Assembly: GCA_946415665.1 (NCBI GenBank)
Contig: CAMKTI010000029.1
Span: 1-15,522, forward strand
Length of the DNA: 15,522 nt
Origin: an uncultured Clostridia bacterium
GTDB taxonomy: Bacteria > Bacillota > Clostridia > Lachnospirales > CAMVHY01
Reading direction: 5' to 3'
In this document: piece by piece, positions 13,549-15,522 of the stretch
Layout of the letters: every line of letters starts with the position of its first letter
How positions within the stretch are numbered: the stretch's first letter is position 1
Notes under the pieces: generated by a model
Seen by the model: only the letters and a program-made list of their open reading frames with translations
What the model was told of the DNA's origin: nothing
Database searches by the model: none
Translations under genes and position numbers: made by a program

Positions 13549-14037
13549 TTAACAATAAGCTTTGCCAAGCTCATTATCAATGTTTTTCATGACCATCTCA
13601 TTTAAATCTTTTTGTGAAACTGTATTGAACTGCTCAAATACACCAACATCGCCAAATTTCAAAACAGATTCGATCTTGATCTCTGTCTCTTTGTAGCATC
13701 GATATGACAATATATAAAAGATTGAATAAAAAAAATTCGCTATACTCTGTAATACACTTAACCTGCGCTTAACAACCACCTTTTTCGCTTCCACGTGATT
13801 CACAAGATATTTAACACAATCAAGCATTTTAACATACTCTAAAGCTTTCTTGAACGAAGTTGCACTTGTTATTTTTTTCTTTTCATCCAGTTCCTGAGAA
13901 ATCTGATTGATCTCATTTTCTACATTTGTAGTATCTTTTTCACATTCCTTTTGCTTTAATTCTAATCTTTTCTCAAGTTTTTCTTGATCGTCCAGACATC
14001 CAAAGATAAAAGCCAAACAACTATCTAAATTAGCCAT
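13549..14037 (-). CDS. Small coiled-coil protein with one hydrophobic segment
   Basis: 162 residues, not recognised. Residues ~17-58 are charged and heptad-like (DQEKLEKRLELKQKECEKD, then NVENEINQISQELDEKKK), suggesting a coiled coil. A Lys/Val/Arg-rich patch (AKKVVVKRR, 84-92) precedes a hydrophobic stretch at ~95-113 (LQSIANFFYSIFYILSY), either a membrane segment or an amphipathic helix. Seven Cys residues are spread through the protein and the last residue is Cys. It starts 10 bases after the stop of the ubiquitin-like gene, with only a weak AGAATGAT upstream, so translation is probably coupled. A common transcript from the promoter at 15506 and the terminator at 13508-13535 make a two-gene operon; a physical link between the two products is an inference. 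Confidence 0.8.
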   Translation of the reverse strand: MANLDSCLAFIFGCLDDQEKLEKRLELKQKECEKDTTNVENEINQISQELDEKKKITSATSFKKALEYVKMLDCVKYLVNHVEAKKVVVKRRLSVLQSIANFFYSIFYILSYRCYKETEIKIESVLKFGDVGVFEQFNTVSQKDLNEMVMKNIDNELGKAYC

Positions 14038-14043
14038 ATCATT

Positions 14044-14062
14044 CTCATTATTTTCTAACTTT
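14044..14062. repeat. 19-bp direct repeat over the stop of the Ubl gene, copy 1
   Basis: CTCATTATTTTCTAACTTT on the + strand, identical to 14129-14147. This copy holds the stop codon of the ubiquitin-like gene; the copies are 85 bases apart and are read in different frames. Confidence 0.8.
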
Positions 14063-15418
14063 ACTCGATTTATTATCCTCTTTGTCTACGTCTAAACTTG
14101 GATATTCATTATTTACAACAACCTCACCCTCATTATTTTCTAACTTTTCATTCAATTTATTATTCGCTGCTCCTAAGTCTGCACGTTGATCCTTTACATA
14201 TCCATTAACTTGGCATAAATTATATAATTCATTATTTATCTTATCCAATATTTTAGCGAGTACCTTTTGAGAGTGTTCATCAAGCTGTATTGGTTCTATA
14301 TCAGAATTAAGTTTACCGCCTTTTTCGTTTGGTAGTCTGCGCAATTCATAAGCATAATGCAACATAAGAGCTAAGTTTGCAAATTGCTCAAGAGTTATTT
14401 TATTCGCGTCATAAAGCTTATCAGCTGCCGAAATTAGAACATCCAAATTTTTATTATAGGATAAATAAGCTTTATCTAGTAATATATCAGACAATTTTCC
14501 ATACCACCGCTCCACATCATTGATTTGAAGCTTAAATATTCCGATACTCCCCTTAGCATACGGTTTTATATACTCCGCTGTATTTATACCTTGCCAACCG
14601 TTTTGAGATGCAACTTCTTGATATTTATCTTCATCAATTTTTCCTGCACCATTATCCTGTGCACCTTCTTCTAAGATAGTATTAAAACCACCAATTTTAC
14701 GTTCCAAAATCTTTTCCGCATTCATCAACCTTCCTTCCGCATATTGCTTCTTTAAATGATCACTGCAAATAAATCTTTCTAATGGATTAGTTGCTTCTAG
14801 AGTATAAGGTTCTATTTTACTTCCTAAATTAAAACCATTATATTTCACTAACTTTCTGCCTTTTGATAATTCTACAAATTTACCTGTTTCTTGAAACTGG
14901 TTGTGTTTTTTACCTGGATTGGTAGCATCTTCTACAGATACCACTTCATATAACGGCAATTTTCCCAAGTCCATTTTTTCTTGCTTTGACGTAACTTGGA
15001 TCGTAGTACACGACCGCTTCTTGCACGACTCTCTACCGAACGATATGACGACGAATCGAACGGTACCTTCATCATAAATATGCAATTCCTTTAAACTCTT
15101 TGATTTATTATTACCGGTAGTAATCCACATACCCCTAAATTTCAGCATAACGCAGGCATTATTTTCTACAAATTCATCCTCAATCATAGATGGTGCCATT
15201 TTTTCCACAAGTGTCTCCACTGTATCTGTTGGTTCTATCGTTATATTCCCAGTCCATTCAGTACGATCGGATCTCTTAACAGTGAATTTACATGTCTTTG
15301 ACTTTTCTGCTTGTGCTTGATCTGCTTCGTTTATAATAAAATCCTCCTCTTTTAAAACAAACAAACAAATAAACAAAGATTTTGTTGTACAACTTACAAC
15401 AAAGCACAAAACCAGCAT
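14048..15418 (-). CDS. Protein with N-terminal ubiquitin-like domain
   Basis: The ORF is 456 residues from the first ATG, or about 428 if translation starts at ATA (15334) behind the only good Shine-Dalgarno site. Residues ~43-127 read like a ubiquitin fold: CKFTVKRSD (strand 1), ITIEPTDTVETLVEKM (compare ubiquitin EVEPSDTIENVKAKI), then VMLKFRGMWITTG (compare RLIFAGKQLEDG) and SLKELHIYDEGTVRFVVI (compare TLSDYNIQKESTLHLVL). There is no terminal Gly-Gly, so this is a built-in Ubl domain and not a conjugated tag; the place of ubiquitin Ile44 is Lys. The remaining ~330 residues are mostly helical with a charged tail, and I recognise no domain there. The first 22 residues (MLVLCFVVSC...) are hydrophobic without a basic N-end, and may be translated leader rather than a signal peptide. 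Promoter, coupling to the next gene and terminator are all visible. A host-directed role is inferred from the fold. Confidence 0.82.
   Translation of the reverse strand: MLVLCFVVSCTTKSLFICLFVLKEEDFIINEADQAQAEKSKTCKFTVKRSDRTEWTGNITIEPTDTVETLVEKMAPSMIEDEFVENNACVMLKFRGMWITTGNNKSKSLKELHIYDEGTVRFVVISFGRESCKKRSCTTIQVTSKQEKMDLGKLPLYEVVSVEDATNPGKKHNQFQETGKFVELSKGRKLVKYNGFNLGSKIEPYTLEATNPLERFICSDHLKKQYAEGRLMNAEKILERKIGGFNTILEEGAQDNGAGKIDEDKYQEVASQNGWQGINTAEYIKPYAKGSIGIFKLQINDVERWYGKLSDILLDKAYLSYNKNLDVLISAADKLYDANKITLEQFANLALMLHYAYELRRLPNEKGGKLNSDIEPIQLDEHSQKVLAKILDKINNELYNLCQVNGYVKDQRADLGAANNKLNEKLENNEGEVVVNNEYPSLDVDKEDNKSSKVRK
14129..14147. repeat. 19-bp direct repeat inside the Ubl gene, copy 2
   Basis: Same 19 bases as 14044-14062. 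In this copy the minus strand reads KLENNE in frame, whereas the other copy reads KVRK followed by TAA. Confidence 0.8.
15343..15350 (-). promoter_or_regulatory. Strong Shine-Dalgarno site with no ATG
   Basis: AGAGGAGG on the minus strand. In frame with the ubiquitin-like ORF it is followed by ATT after 5 bases (15337-15335) and ATA after 8 bases (15334-15332), and by no ATG, GTG or TTG in range. The first ATG of the ORF lies 65 bases further upstream without any Shine-Dalgarno match. Confidence 0.7.
15381..15403 (-). promoter_or_regulatory. Leader stem-loop upstream of the Shine-Dalgarno site
   Basis: A perfect 9-bp inverted repeat, TTTGTTGTA and TACAACAAA, with a 5-base loop (AGTTG on the minus strand). 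It lies between the promoter and the AGAGGAGG site, in a stretch of T/G-rich simple sequence. It may be an RNA hairpin or a protein-binding site. It would fall inside codons 6-13 if the upstream ATG were used. Confidence 0.5.
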
Positions 15419-15477
15419 TCTATATTAAAAAATCATATTTACGGCGCAAAATGATTTCGCCCGAATACTGTATATTC

Positions 15478-15506
15478 ATTTTAGAACAAAAATTTTTGTT
15501 TGTCAA
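15478..15506 (-). promoter_or_regulatory. Consensus promoter of the Ubl operon
   Basis: The -35 box is a perfect TTGACA (15506-15501) and the -10 box TAAAAT (15483-15478), with a 17-base spacer on the minus strand. Transcription would start near 15471. This leaves a ~50-base leader to the first ATG, or ~137 bases to the ATA behind the strong Shine-Dalgarno site. It is the best promoter in the window. Confidence 0.8.
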
Positions 15507-15522
15507 TACTTTATCCAAATAT

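Noticed and set aside
15355..15418. N-terminal MLVLCFVVSC as a lipoprotein signal (VVSC lipobox).
   Set aside because: There are no basic residues before the hydrophobic part, the Cys is at position 10, which is too early, and there is no Shine-Dalgarno site for that ATG. Kept only as a possible alternative start.

Overview
The window is strongly A+T-rich and its genes use clear AGGAGG-type ribosome binding sites. The only core gene, DNA polymerase III delta (holA), reads like a Firmicutes/Clostridia protein. Long unrecognised ORFs, a ubiquitin-like fold and several layers of dead insertion sequences suggest a reduced, host-associated (probably intracellular or protist-associated) Clostridia-type bacterium. 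The taxon is an inference; there is no rRNA or broader marker set here. The ordinary genetic code fits: large ORFs encode Trp as TGG, and TGA or TAG at Trp positions occurs only inside decayed transposases.

Layout. 1-1970: an insertion-sequence graveyard. An IS4-like transposase relic runs off the left edge, an IS5-family element with 17-bp terminal repeats (527-1288) sits beside or inside it, and a second IS5-type relic lies at about 1650-1935. 2031-9587: a good promoter and Shine-Dalgarno site drive a 2494-residue protein of unknown function. It has four diverged repeats in its second half, two of which share a perfect 453-bp DNA block, then a series of ~36-residue basic helical repeats and a C-terminal pair of membrane segments. 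9666-10649: holA. It converges on a minus-strand pair, a DAACS (SLC1-type) symporter (10870-12138) and a 25-codon mini-ORF (10696-10773), and both sides share one bidirectional terminator. 12286-13445: nested IS5-family debris, with one nearly full-length element (12571-13366) next to the truncated 3' end of a sister copy on the opposite strand.

13508-15506: a minus-strand two-gene operon with a consensus promoter (TTGACA-17-TAAAAT) and a terminator with a UUCG loop. Its first gene encodes a protein whose N-terminal domain reads like eukaryotic ubiquitin-like domains. Its best Shine-Dalgarno site stands before ATT/ATA rather than ATG. The second gene encodes a small coiled-coil protein with one hydrophobic segment.

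How the parts relate: holA and the symporter are housekeeping (replication clamp loading; Na+- or H+-driven uptake of acidic amino acids or dicarboxylates, plausibly from a host). The giant protein and the Ubl operon are accessory genes flanked by insertion-sequence debris, and are the best candidates for host interaction. That role is inferred from the ubiquitin-like fold, the lack of recognised metabolic domains and the setting; nothing here shows secretion.
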